From the NCBI RefSeq assembly GCF_022807975.1, contig NZ_CP094358.1, positions 1,178,001-1,242,000 on the forward strand: DNA of 64,000 bases, in the 5' to 3' direction. The DNA comes from Abyssalbus ytuae. Lineage in GTDB: Bacteria; Bacteroidota; Bacteroidia; Flavobacteriales; Flavobacteriaceae. Of the stretch, positions 27,466 through 35,291 are shown one piece after another. The notes beneath the pieces were generated by a model. The model was not told where the DNA came from. It did not search any database and saw only the letters and a program-made list of their open reading frames with translations. Both the position numbers and the translations under genes were made by a program. How positions within the stretch are numbered: position 1 is the first letter of the stretch; each line of letters begins with the position of its first letter.

Positions 27466-29091
27466 TTACAACCCAAAACAAAGGGGGGTAGAAACGCTTA
27501 AAATTTGACGTATAATTACTTTTAAAACAAAACGATCACCTTTCAGGCTTGCTGCACCGCTTTTGCTGTGTTTTTCTATGTATTTCAGGTATTTCTTCAG
27601 GTTATAGGCTATAGCAGAGAGATGCATACACTTATTGGCCTGCCTGAGGCCTATAGTGTTTACTTTTCGAAGCCCCATAAACTGGGTTAAGATCCCAAAA
27701 ACAGGCTCTACCGTACTTTGCCGTTTGCCTTTCATATACCTTCCCATCGGGCTGTTTACCCGGGCATTGTTGCGCTCATATTGCTCTCGGTAGGCCGTAA
27801 TATTTATGCGCTTTTCATGCGACTTACCAATACAGGATTCTTTCAAGGGGCACCCTTTACAATCACTCCGCCTGGTGAAGTACTGATCTTTTAAGGTGCC
27901 TTTCTCCAGTTTTTGTTTGCGATAGGTCACTTTTTTGCCCTGGGGACATAACCAATAATTACCCGGTTCTACATACTTAAATCCTTCCGGGCCTCCCTTA
28001 TAGGTGCCATGGGGTGGGATAAAACTTCTCAGGTCCCGATCCTCTAAAAATGCATAGTTCTCCCCACTGCTATACCCCGTATCGGCCACACAGTTCTCCC
28101 ATAGCAAGCCCGATTTCCATAATCTACCCTGTACCCTTTTTACTATATCGGGCAGTTGTTGGTTGTCTTTGCCATCGGCATGGTAAGCATGTATATCACT
28201 GATCACATGATGAGCGGTATCTACCGTGAGCTGGCTCAGGTAATTCAACTTCCTGGACTTGCCCGGTTTCACGCTTATTCGTGCATCCGGATCGGTGGGG
28301 CTATAATGGGTTTTGTTACTGGTATACCTTGCCCCTTTATTACCTGACCCCGGGCGTTGGTCTTGTTCCCTGGCCCATTTTTTGTTCCGGCTCCTTATAT
28401 CTTGTAATTCCTCTTTACCGGCCGATAAGATTTGTTGACCCTTTGTTGCCTTGTTCTCTTTAGCTTGACGTAGTGGTTGGCCCTTATCCCTTTGGCTCAT
28501 CTGGCGAACCTTACGTAAATACCCCTCCAAATCCTCTTCCGGTACTTTTAGCTCTAAAGAGTCCATCGAGGCATTCGCCTTCACAGGCGCACTATCGATA
28601 GCCTGGGTATGGCCACTGACCATCCCTGCCGATACACACAACTCAAACACCTGGGTGAAGACTTCTTCAAATACATCCTCAGCAAATAACTGACGGGTAC
28701 GGCTCACCGTCGAATGCCAGGGTAATTCCTCATCAATATCATAGCCCAGAAAAAACAATATATCTAAACGCATACTACAATGCGAGATCAGTTGACGATC
28801 GCTGGTTATATTTTCCAGGTACCCCACCAGGCAGAGCTTAAAGAACACCACCGGATCGATGCTCTTTTGACCGCTACCCCCATAAAAGTCTTTGGTAAGC
28901 GGGTATAAAAAATTCAAATCCAAGACCTCTTTTAACCGGCGGTAGAAATTATCCTTAGGCACTCGCTCACTTAAGCGGAAAGCATTGAACAACTTTTCCT
29001 GGTACGTCTTTTTTCCTTGCATCCTTCAATCTAGCCATACAATGAAAACTTTATGTCAACCCTATGTCAATTTTTTGCTAACTTGTGCAAC
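27388..29091 (-). mobile_element. IS1182-family insertion sequence
   Basis: A 1.7-kb element with one transposase gene. The probable ends are the inverted pair GTTGCACAAG (27388-27397) and CTTGTGCAAC (29082-29091). I could not see a target-site duplication. The left 80 bases beyond the gene recur without a transposase in copies C, E and F of the class 1 repeat. Its ends have the same GTT...AAC form as the cassettes around it. Confidence 0.75.
27466..29022 (-). CDS. IS1182-family transposase
   Basis: The 518-residue product has the N-terminal DUF772-type domain (YPLTKDFYGGSGQKSIDPVVFFKLCLVGYLENITSDR) and a DDE domain with IDSAPVKANASMDS, ADTGYSSGENYAFLEDR and the C-terminal RQSTVEPVFGILTQFMGLRKVNTIGL, including the conserved Glu. 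It is full length and uninterrupted, so it may be active. It is the only minus-strand gene in the array. Confidence 0.9.
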   Translation of the reverse strand: MQGKKTYQEKLFNAFRLSERVPKDNFYRRLKEVLDLNFLYPLTKDFYGGSGQKSIDPVVFFKLCLVGYLENITSDRQLISHCSMRLDILFFLGYDIDEELPWHSTVSRTRQLFAEDVFEEVFTQVFELCVSAGMVSGHTQAIDSAPVKANASMDSLELKVPEEDLEGYLRKVRQMSQRDKGQPLRQAKENKATKGQQILSAGKEELQDIRSRNKKWAREQDQRPGSGNKGARYTSNKTHYSPTDPDARISVKPGKSRKLNYLSQLTVDTAHHVISDIHAYHADGKDNQQLPDIVKRVQGRLWKSGLLWENCVADTGYSSGENYAFLEDRDLRSFIPPHGTYKGGPEGFKYVEPGNYWLCPQGKKVTYRKQKLEKGTLKDQYFTRRSDCKGCPLKESCIGKSHEKRINITAYREQYERNNARVNSPMGRYMKGKRQSTVEPVFGILTQFMGLRKVNTIGLRQANKCMHLSAIAYNLKKYLKYIEKHSKSGAASLKGDRFVLKVIIRQILSVSTPLCFGL

Positions 29092-29222
29092 AGGCACAAC
29101 GGCTATAGTTCATTGCTTCTGACTTTACTCTCGGAAAGTCCTCTCAAATTTGCTAACTTAGTTTCTTAACCTGAAAACCCTGCGGATTTTCACGCAACGA
29201 GCCATACACAAACACGTTGCCA
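29080..29222 (+). repeat. Class 2 junction site beside the IS
   Basis: From the IS end / GGCACAAC to GTTGCCA (29216-29222). GGCT/AGCC and TTGC/GCAA arms pair, and the loop carries TCTCGGAAAGTCC. Its right half resembles the site at 39059-39196 (CTTAGTT, CTGAAAA, CGCAAC, ACACAAAC in the same order). Confidence 0.6.
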
Positions 29223-29241
29223 CACATTTGAGAAAAACATA

Positions 29242-30090
29242 ATGCTGAAAAACAATACCTTATTTATAATAATACTAATTCTTGTCGCGAGTGTTGATAA
29301 GTCTTATAGTCAAGAGCTGAAAATTGACCCAATGTATCGAATCCAATTATTGGTTCAAATGGGAAAATACGAATCGGCAATTGAATTTACCGAAAAGCTT
29401 GACGACAGTTTGAAATGCGGAAAACTTGAAATTTTAGGATTCTGCTATCGGAGTTTAAATAATGACACTAAATCAATTACTTATTACGAAGAGTATATTG
29501 AGAAATGTAACCCAAGTTATATTCAAAGAGTAAATTTAGGAGATAGTTACTATAAAACTAATCAATTAGAAAAGGCGAAAGAACAATTCCTGATTGCTCA
29601 AAAGGCAGAGCCAGAATTAGGATTAATAGATTATAATCTCGGACTAATCGAGTATGCTAAAGGAAATAAAGAAAAAGCTGTTGAATATTTCACTTCTGTA
29701 ATTAATAAGACAAAAGGAGAAACTTTGGATTTTGATTATATAGAAATGCAGATTAACACTCTGAACGAATTAAAAGAATATGATAGCGCTTTTAAAAACA
29801 TCGATACAATTTTAGAGATTTGGGATAAAAATTCAATCGAATATAAATACAGTTTGATTATAAAATCATCCATTTTTGGAGCTAAAGGAGAATACCAATC
29901 AGCAATTAAAATGTTAGACAACATTATAAATTCTGGAATTGAAAATGAAATTGTTTTATTGGAGGCTTATGCTTATCAACTTGATTACTATTCAAAAATG
30001 AATAAAAAGAAAAAAGCTTGTGAAATTTACACGAAAATTGAGAGTATAAATCCTGAAAGTGGAATACTAAAAGAATATAAATGTGAATAA
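29242..30090 (+). CDS. Exported tetratricopeptide-repeat protein
   Basis: 282 residues with a signal peptide (about 1-24, SYSQE). The rest is TPR-like helical pairs, for example QRVNLGDSYYKTNQLEKAKEQFLIAQKAEPELGLIDYNLGLIEYAKGNKEKAVEYFTSV. TPRs mediate protein contacts; no enzymatic domain is visible. Single-gene unit whose ends match: GTTGCCACAC at the start and GTGTGGACAAC at the end, with one unpaired A. Confidence 0.75.
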   Translation: MLKNNTLFIIILILVASVDKSYSQELKIDPMYRIQLLVQMGKYESAIEFTEKLDDSLKCGKLEILGFCYRSLNNDTKSITYYEEYIEKCNPSYIQRVNLGDSYYKTNQLEKAKEQFLIAQKAEPELGLIDYNLGLIEYAKGNKEKAVEYFTSVINKTKGETLDFDYIEMQINTLNELKEYDSAFKNIDTILEIWDKNSIEYKYSLIIKSSIFGAKGEYQSAIKMLDNIINSGIENEIVLLEAYAYQLDYYSKMNKKKKACEIYTKIESINPESGILKEYKCE

Positions 30091-30095
30091 AAAAC

Positions 30096-30380
30096 GTGTG
30101 GACAACAACGGTAACCGTTGCACAAGCCTATAATTTTAAGAATACACGATGCATTTAAACCCATTTCTGGGCTTTTATTTTACATGTTAATTTACTTACA
30201 ACCCTGCTGCGCATAGTCTCCTGATTATGTGCCATATATTTTTGTTATTTTCCCCTCAAGTCGGGAGACTTCGGAGAGCTTGGGACTACTAATTAATTTT
30301 AAAATGATTAAAAATCCGTTAGATTTGTAGGTATATATAATAGAGATAAAGTCAATATTGACTTTATCCATACGTTAGTG
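30096..30380 (+). repeat. Class 1 junction site, copy C (long form)
   Basis: Begins GTGTGGACAAC, continues with the small palindrome CAACGGT-A-ACCGTTG (30106-30120), then an IS-end-like segment with a terminator-like hairpin, the CATAGTC hairpin, a TAGATTTG box and the 24-base palindrome (30345-30368), and ends GTTAGTG. Confidence 0.7.
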
Positions 30381-30433
30381 GCAATAAAAGCCCACAACGA
30401 CAAAGTTTTCCTGATAATATTAAAACAATTTTT

Positions 30434-30658
30434 ATGAGACTTGTAGAAATTTATGAAGGAACACTCTTTGAGTGTCAAATGATAAAAAATCTTTTAGAAA
30501 ATGAAGGCATTGAGTCAAATTTAAAAGATGAAATTATTGGAACGAGAGGGGGAAACGTATGGAGACAAGCAGGTGGAGTAAAAATAATTATTTCAGATGA
30601 CAATTATGAGAAAGCAAGAATAATTATAAGTGAATTTGAAAAATCTCGCAAAGATTAA
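30434..30658 (+). CDS. DUF2007 domain protein
   Basis: A 74-residue protein matching the small DUF2007 fold: VEIYEGTLFECQMIKNLLENEGIESNLKDE at the start and GGVKIIISDDNYEKARIIISEF at the end. It resembles PII-like signal proteins in shape, but no function is known. It is followed 11 bases later by an acetyltransferase gene in the same unit. Confidence 0.8.
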   Translation: MRLVEIYEGTLFECQMIKNLLENEGIESNLKDEIIGTRGGNVWRQAGGVKIIISDDNYEKARIIISEFEKSRKD

Positions 30659-30669
30659 ATCAAACGATA

Positions 30670-31212
30670 ATGATAATAAAAATAGATACAGAAATTGAGT
30701 TAAAACAATTAGAACAATCGGATTCTAAAGATATTTTCAAAACGATTGATAATCAGAGAAAATATTTAGGAAAATGGTTACCTTTTGTTGATTTCACAAA
30801 AGAAGTATCAGATACAGAAAAATTCGTTGATTCTGTTATTAATGCACCTGAAAACAGATTTGAATATGTTTTTGTGATTAGAAAACAAAACGAATTTGTT
30901 GGCTTGATTGGGTTTAAGGATACAGACAAACTAAATAAAAAGACAGAAATTGGATATTGGCTTTCCGAAAAATTTCAGAAACAAGGAATTATAACAAAGT
31001 CAGTAGAAAAACTATGTGATTTTGCTTTTGAAAAGCAAGGGATAAATAGGATACAAATAAAATGTGCTGTTGGAAATACGCCAAGCAAAAATATTCCCCA
31101 AAGACTCGGATTCAAATTTGAGGGAATCGAACGACAGGGAGAGTTACTTACAGGAAATATTTACACTGACTTGGAAATATACAGCAAATTAAGAAACATC
31201 GATTGTTTATAA
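30670..31212 (+). CDS. GNAT family N-acetyltransferase (RimJ/RimL type)
   Basis: 180 residues. The N-terminal part has LKQLEQSDSKDIFKTIDNQRKYLGKWLPFVD, typical of RimJ/RimL-like acetyltransferases, then IGFKDTDKLNKKTEIGYWLSEKFQKQGIITKSVEKLCDFAF with the acetyl-CoA-binding Q-x-x-G-x segment, and INRIQIKCAVGNTPSKNIPQRLGFKFEG at the end. It would acetylate an amino group of a protein or small molecule. Acetyltransferases are common integron cassette genes. The unit ends GTTAGTGGCAATAA / TTACTGCCGCTAAC match. Confidence 0.9.
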   Translation: MIIKIDTEIELKQLEQSDSKDIFKTIDNQRKYLGKWLPFVDFTKEVSDTEKFVDSVINAPENRFEYVFVIRKQNEFVGLIGFKDTDKLNKKTEIGYWLSEKFQKQGIITKSVEKLCDFAFEKQGINRIQIKCAVGNTPSKNIPQRLGFKFEGIERQGELLTGNIYTDLEIYSKLRNIDCL

Positions 31213-31250
31213 GTGGAACAGAATTAAACTTAATGAAAAAATGAAAATTA

Positions 31251-31386
31251 CTGCCGCTAACATTTTGTATAAGTAATGCCAGGGAAAGTGGTAAATGTCA
31301 AGGTTTGTAGTCCGCTCAAACAGCGTAGCGGTCTGACAGGAAAGTAGCCCGCAACCGCCCCGAAAATATACAATTTACCGTTGGGG
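31251..31386 (+). repeat. Class 2 junction site
   Basis: From CTGCCGCTAAC to GTTGGGG (31380-31386). TTGTATA pairs with TATACAA near the ends, and CCGCT with AGCGG inside. The arrangement of outer boxes, unequal spacers and inner arms is that of the other class 2 sites. Confidence 0.6.
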
Positions 31387-31417
31387 GTCATTAAACGGAT
31401 ACAAAACATAAATAAGC

Positions 31418-31810
31418 ATGACATATTATTTCAGACAGGTAAGCAAATTAATGGATGACTGTTACTCTAATAAGGAGCAACTTGATACGGTAATCCGAAC
31501 CCGCCATTATATCAACAATCACTTTGAAAAAGAGCTGAATTTAAACTTCCTTTCAAAAGTCCGTTTCACTTCAAAATTTCATTTGATTAGGTTGTTTAAA
31601 AAATATTACGGACAAACACCCAAACAATATATCATTGACAAACGCATTGAGCAAGCAAAAGTGTTGCTAAAAAAAGGTATTAACATCACTGATACTTGTT
31701 TTGAAGTCGGTTTTGATACACCAAGTTCATTTAGTACTTTATTTAAATCACGTGTTGGTTTACCACCAACCGAATTTCAGAAAAGAGCAACTTTTACAAA
31801 GTCGGAGTAA
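31418..31810 (+). CDS. Small AraC-type DNA-binding protein
   Basis: 130 residues, almost only an AraC double helix-turn-helix: RTRHYINNHFEKELNLNFLSKVRFTSKFHLIRLFKKYYGQTPKQYI, then ITDTCFEVGFDTPSSFSTLFKSRVGLPPTEF. No sensing domain is present. It precedes a VOC gene by 45 bases and probably regulates it; this regulator-VOC pairing is known in Bacteroidota. Confidence 0.85.
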   Translation: MTYYFRQVSKLMDDCYSNKEQLDTVIRTRHYINNHFEKELNLNFLSKVRFTSKFHLIRLFKKYYGQTPKQYIIDKRIEQAKVLLKKGINITDTCFEVGFDTPSSFSTLFKSRVGLPPTEFQKRATFTKSE

Positions 31811-31855
31811 TCCGTTTTAGAGAATTTTGTACTATCAATTTAAAAGCATAGTAAA

Positions 31856-32251
31856 ATGAAAGTCAAAGTAACAAGCATCCCAGTACTAAACCAAGAGAAA
31901 GCATTACAGTTCTACACTGAAAAGTTAGGTTTTTTAAAAAAAGTAGATGTGCCATTAAGTGAGCATAGTAGATGGCTGACTGTTGTAAGCAAGGAAGAAC
32001 AAAACGGTGTAGAGATTTTACTAGAGCCTGCACCCAATCATTTTGAACCAGCTAAAGTTTACCAGAAAGCGCTTTTTGATTCGGGTATTCCCTATACGCA
32101 ATTCAGTTCTGATAACGTGCAGCAAGACTATGATAGACTTGTAAAACTTGGTGTTGATTTTAGTGTAAAACCTACCTCAATGGGAACAGTAAAAATTGCT
32201 GTTTTTAATGACACTTGTGGGAATAATATTCAAATTGTGGAAATGCTTTAG
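31856..32251 (+). CDS. VOC family protein
   Basis: A 131-residue vicinal-oxygen-chelate domain (VTSIPVLNQEKALQFYTEKLGF at the start; GTVKIAVFNDTCGNNIQIVEML at the end). The Asp usual before GN is retained but Pro is replaced by Thr. Substrate unknown. It shares a unit with the upstream AraC gene and a short broken lipoprotein gene immediately downstream. Confidence 0.85.
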   Translation: MKVKVTSIPVLNQEKALQFYTEKLGFLKKVDVPLSEHSRWLTVVSKEEQNGVEILLEPAPNHFEPAKVYQKALFDSGIPYTQFSSDNVQQDYDRLVKLGVDFSVKPTSMGTVKIAVFNDTCGNNIQIVEML

Positions 32252-32253
32252 CC

Positions 32254-32476
32254 ATGAACAAATTTCTACCAATAATAGCTTTGGCTATCCTTATTTCTGG
32301 CTGTTTATCTCAAAAAAACATTTATGAAAATGTCACATAAAGCAACTGCCGAATTTGATTTAGAAAAAGGTTATTGGGTTTTATACGACGGGATTATGGA
32401 CATTGAAACAAACTTTTCACTTATGGGAATGGATGGAAATAAACGAACTGAATTTAAACTGACACCTGAAAAATAA
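32254..32476 (+). pseudogene. Frameshifted small lipoprotein gene
   Basis: An ATG 3 bases after the VOC stop opens a lipoprotein start (LAILISGCLSQK) that stops at 32340. Removing one A from the run of seven A near 32312-32318 joins it to a second frame, from about 32324 to 32476, to give one 73-residue protein ending FKLTPEK. The stop abuts the junction site, as in the intact units. A sequencing error or programmed slippage is possible. Confidence 0.55.
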
Positions 32477-32477
32477 C

Positions 32478-32719
32478 TGCTTGCAACACTGGTAACCGTT
32501 GCACAAGCCTATAATTTTAAAAATATAAAATGTATTTAAACCCCTGCTGCGCATAGTCTCCTCACTATGTGCCATATATTTTTGTTATTTTCCCTGCAAG
32601 TCGCGAGACTTCGGGGAGCTTGGGGCTACTAATAATTTTAAAATGATTAAAAATCCGTTAGATTTGTAGGTATATATAATAGAGATAAAGTCAATATTGA
32701 CTTTATCCATACGTTAGCC
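32478..32719 (+). repeat. Class 1 junction site, copy D (short form)
   Basis: From TGCTTGCAAC to GTTAGCC. Very close to copy A: short left part, CATAGTC-type hairpin, TAGATTTG box (32659-32666) and the 24-base palindrome (32684-32707). Confidence 0.7.
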
Positions 32720-32727
32720 TACATTAA

Positions 32728-33138
32728 ATGAAACCCAATCTTTGGAATATAATTTTGATTACAACTTTGCTTTTTGGCTGCCAAAACAAACAAAAATTAG
32801 ATGGAAATTATTCTATGTGTTCTAATGGAGAATATGTGGAAGTTTATTTCAAAAAAGACTCGATGAGAATTGCATCGGAAAATGAATCGGTAAAATTATC
32901 TGAGTGGAGAAAAGTCGAGATTAAGAATGATACTCTATACTTTGAATCTTTTGGAGAATGGAAACGCAAATATAAAGCAGAAATAAAATATATCGGAAAC
33001 TACAATATCGAATTACATAATTTGATGACTAATATTAAATTCAACTTGGAACGAATCAATGAAAATCCAAATTTTCAAAATTCAATGGAATTCTGGAATG
33101 GATTTAATAAACGCCAAAAAAATAAAAATTGTGAATGA
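32728..33138 (+). CDS. Small lipoprotein, unknown function
   Basis: 136 residues with a lipoprotein signal (TLLFGCQNK, Cys18). The mature part is beta-rich with no recognised domain (YSMCSNGEYVEVYFKKDSMRI). The last bases overlap the next gene start by four, so the two are coupled. The unit starts GTTAGCCTACATTA, only 9 bases from the ATG. Confidence 0.65.
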   Translation: MKPNLWNIILITTLLFGCQNKQKLDGNYSMCSNGEYVEVYFKKDSMRIASENESVKLSEWRKVEIKNDTLYFESFGEWKRKYKAEIKYIGNYNIELHNLMTNIKFNLERINENPNFQNSMEFWNGFNKRQKNKNCE

Positions 33139-33464
33139 ATTTATCCAAACTAACCTATAATCCCAAACTGACTTCTCTTCTAATTGTTGGAATCTGTCTA
33201 TTGGGAATGTTGATTGGAAATTATGTAGAAAGGTTTCGTATTTCCAATTTTCGTTGGCTTTACGAATATGGTAAACTGATTAACTTCATAATGGTATTTG
33301 GTGCATTAGGTTGGTCATTTTTCCATCCATTAATTATATGGTCGAATAATAGAAAACATTGGAAAAAACATCTAATTTGGGTTTTAGTTGGACTTATTCC
33401 TTTACTCTATTATTTAACTATGATGACTTGGATTTGGATTAGGTTTGAGGATAAAATAACATAG
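33135..33464 (+). CDS. Small membrane protein, unknown function
   Basis: 109 residues with three predicted membrane segments (LLIVGICLLGMLIGNYV, LINFIMVFGALGWSFF, LIWVLVGLIPLLYYL). No family recognised. It overlaps the upstream lipoprotein gene by four bases. Its stop codon lies inside the unit's end sequence TAACATAGGCTAAC, so gene and site are packed together as in integron cassettes. Confidence 0.6.
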   Translation: MNLSKLTYNPKLTSLLIVGICLLGMLIGNYVERFRISNFRWLYEYGKLINFIMVFGALGWSFFHPLIIWSNNRKHWKKHLIWVLVGLIPLLYYLTMMTWIWIRFEDKIT

Positions 33465-33593
33465 GCTAACAACGTGTATAATTCATTGCTTCGGACATTT
33501 CCTTCGGAAAGTCCTCGCCTTCTCTTTTGTTCTGTTCTTTTTTCTTTCATTTTTTCTTAATTTACGCAACGTTTCTTATACAAACCGTTAGCG
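33457..33593 (+). repeat. Class 2 junction site
   Basis: GGCTAAC and GTTAGCG (33587-33593) are the outer boxes; TGTATAA (33475-33481) pairs with TTATACA (33576-33582) as inner arms; the spacers between differ in length and sequence. A TTCCTTCGGAA mini-hairpin lies in the loop. Confidence 0.7.
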
Positions 33594-33623
33594 GGTATTA
33601 AGAAAAATAACAAACAATATAAT

Positions 33624-34061
33624 ATGGCAAGAGAAAAAGAAAAACAATTAGCACCTAGTCCTTTCAGTCAAACCTATTTTCACGGAACAAAAGCTGATTT
33701 AAAAATTGGAGATTTCATAGAAGCAGGCTATAACACTAATTATCAGCAAAATAAAAAAGCTAAATACATTTTCCTTACTGCCACCCTGGATGCGGCTATT
33801 TGGGGAGCTGAACTTTCATTTGGAGAAGGTCGAGGAAGAATTTATTTAGTTGAGCCGACAGGGGAAATTGAAAATGACCCCGATTTGACTGACCAAAAAT
33901 TTAAAGGTAATCCATCTATGTCATATCGTTCTACCAAGCCATTCAGAATTGTTGGGGAAGTAACGATTTGGGAAGGTCATGGACCTGATCAGGTAAAGGC
34001 AATGAAAGACGGAATTAGAAAACGAAATGAACAAGGTGTTAATTCGCTAAATGATGAATAA
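33624..34061 (+). CDS. arr: NAD+--rifampin ADP-ribosyltransferase (Arr)
   Basis: 145 residues matching the Arr family along its length: FSQTYFHGTKADLKIGDFIEAGYNTNY, KYIFLTATLDAAIWGAELSFGEGRGRIYLVEPTG, then NPSMSYRSTKPFRIVGEV. The enzyme ADP-ribosylates the rifamycin ansa chain and so gives resistance. arr genes are well known as integron cassettes in Gammaproteobacteria. Single-gene unit; ends GTTAGCGGGT and ACCCGCTAAG match except the last base. Confidence 0.93.
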   Translation: MAREKEKQLAPSPFSQTYFHGTKADLKIGDFIEAGYNTNYQQNKKAKYIFLTATLDAAIWGAELSFGEGRGRIYLVEPTGEIENDPDLTDQKFKGNPSMSYRSTKPFRIVGEVTIWEGHGPDQVKAMKDGIRKRNEQGVNSLNDE

Positions 34062-34072
34062 AAAAAGAAAAC

Positions 34073-34136
34073 GACCCGCTAAGAAAGTGTATAGGGCATA
34101 CCCTTCGGGATACGTACCATACACAAACCGTTAGCA
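34073..34136 (+). repeat. Class 2 junction site, minimal (64 bp)
   Basis: CCCGCTAAG and GTTAGCA (34130-34136) flank GTGTAT (34087-34092) / ATACAC (34119-34124) arms, then a CCC-ttc-GGG core hairpin with unpaired bases on one side. Its length and layout are the closest here to a textbook attC site. Confidence 0.7.
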
Positions 34137-34141
34137 CAAAT

Positions 34142-34966
34142 ATGAAAAAACGAATCCTGACAATATTAACTATTCTGATTTCAGCACTTACTTTTGCTTG
34201 TGATTGTGATGATATTAATCCAATTTTAGAATTCTATTCATCAGAATATGTTTTTGAAGGAAAAATTATTTCGAAAGTTTACGCTAATGATAGCTTGACT
34301 TATAAAGTCACCTTTGACATTTCAAAACATTATAAAAAAGGTGATTATCCTAAAACACTTGCATTTGATGTGACAGCAGAAGAAGAATATACTGGACAAT
34401 GGACTTCTTGTGACTGGAGTGCTAAAAAAAATCAAACTTGGTTAGTCTATGCTTATAAATACAAAGGCAAATTAACTTTTAGTGGAATGTGTTCTAACTC
34501 AAAGGTTATTGACTACAGACCAATTAGTTTAAGAGAACAAAAAATACTAGACAATGGTAATTCATTCAAAATTGAGAATTACATTTTTGAATATGAGAAT
34601 GGATTTAACTACTGTATAAATGTAACTGATATAAATTCTATTCTCGAAAAAGGTAAAATAAAGGAATATAAAAATCAAACAATTCTATTGAATGTATCGA
34701 TTGACTCAAATGGTAATTTAAAATCGGTAACGAGACAAAGGGAGTTAATAAGAAAGAAAGATTCTATCTTTAATTTAACAACAAAAATTGGAGATGCTAA
34801 TAGAAACCCTATTACGGAATTTGAAAAAGATGCGATTGAATTAATTAGTCAAGTTAAAAAGTGGGAAGTAAAAAAGCACGAGAAGACAGGAATTAATGTT
34901 CCCTATATCAGACATATTTGGATTAATTACGATTTAAAAACAAATAAATGGGGTTACGAATTATAA
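34142..34966 (+). CDS. Exported NTR/TIMP-like protein with TonB-C-like tail
   Basis: 274 residues with a signal peptide ending near ALTFACDC. The Cys-rich start and YSSEYVFEGKIISKVYANDSLTYKVTFDISKHYKKGD resemble the OB-fold of netrin/TIMP-like domains. The C-terminal ~100 residues (ILLNVSIDSNGNLKSV ... EKDAIELISQVKKWEVKKHE ... HIWINY) look like the C-terminal domain of TonB. Both assignments are by pattern only. Single-gene unit with the ends GTTAGCACAAAT and ACTTGTGCTAAC. Confidence 0.55.
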   Translation: MKKRILTILTILISALTFACDCDDINPILEFYSSEYVFEGKIISKVYANDSLTYKVTFDISKHYKKGDYPKTLAFDVTAEEEYTGQWTSCDWSAKKNQTWLVYAYKYKGKLTFSGMCSNSKVIDYRPISLREQKILDNGNSFKIENYIFEYENGFNYCINVTDINSILEKGKIKEYKNQTILLNVSIDSNGNLKSVTRQRELIRKKDSIFNLTTKIGDANRNPITEFEKDAIELISQVKKWEVKKHEKTGINVPYIRHIWINYDLKTNKWGYEL

Positions 34967-34969
34967 AAT

Positions 34970-35254
34970 ACTTGTGCTAACACCGGTAACCGTTGCACAA
35001 GCCACTAATTTTAAGAATACACGATGCATTTAAGCCCATTTTAGGGCTTTTATTTTACATGTTAATTTACTTACAACCCTGCTGCGCATAGTCTCCTCAC
35101 TATGTGCCATATATTTTTGTTATTTTCCCCTCAAGTCGGGAGACTTCGGGGAGCTTGGGGCTACTAATAATTTTAAAATGATTAAAAATCCGTTAGATTT
35201 GTAGGTATATATAATAGAGATAAAGTCAATATTGACTTTATCCATACGTTGTGC
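34970..35254 (+). repeat. Class 1 junction site, copy E (long form)
   Basis: From ACTTGTGCTAAC to GTTGTGC. Contains the IS-end-like segment with AAGCCC-attttA-GGGCTT (35032-35049), the CATAGTC region, TAGATTTG (35194-35201) and the 24-base palindrome (35219-35242). Confidence 0.7.
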
Positions 35255-35291
35255 AACATAATAACCGAACTAAAATTAAAACAGAAATTAT

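Noticed and set aside
27388-29091. Array explained simply as a composite transposon of IS1182 copies
   Set aside because: Only one transposase is present, the IS-end segment is missing from class 2 sites, and unit ends differ in sequence, which a transposase could not recognise.
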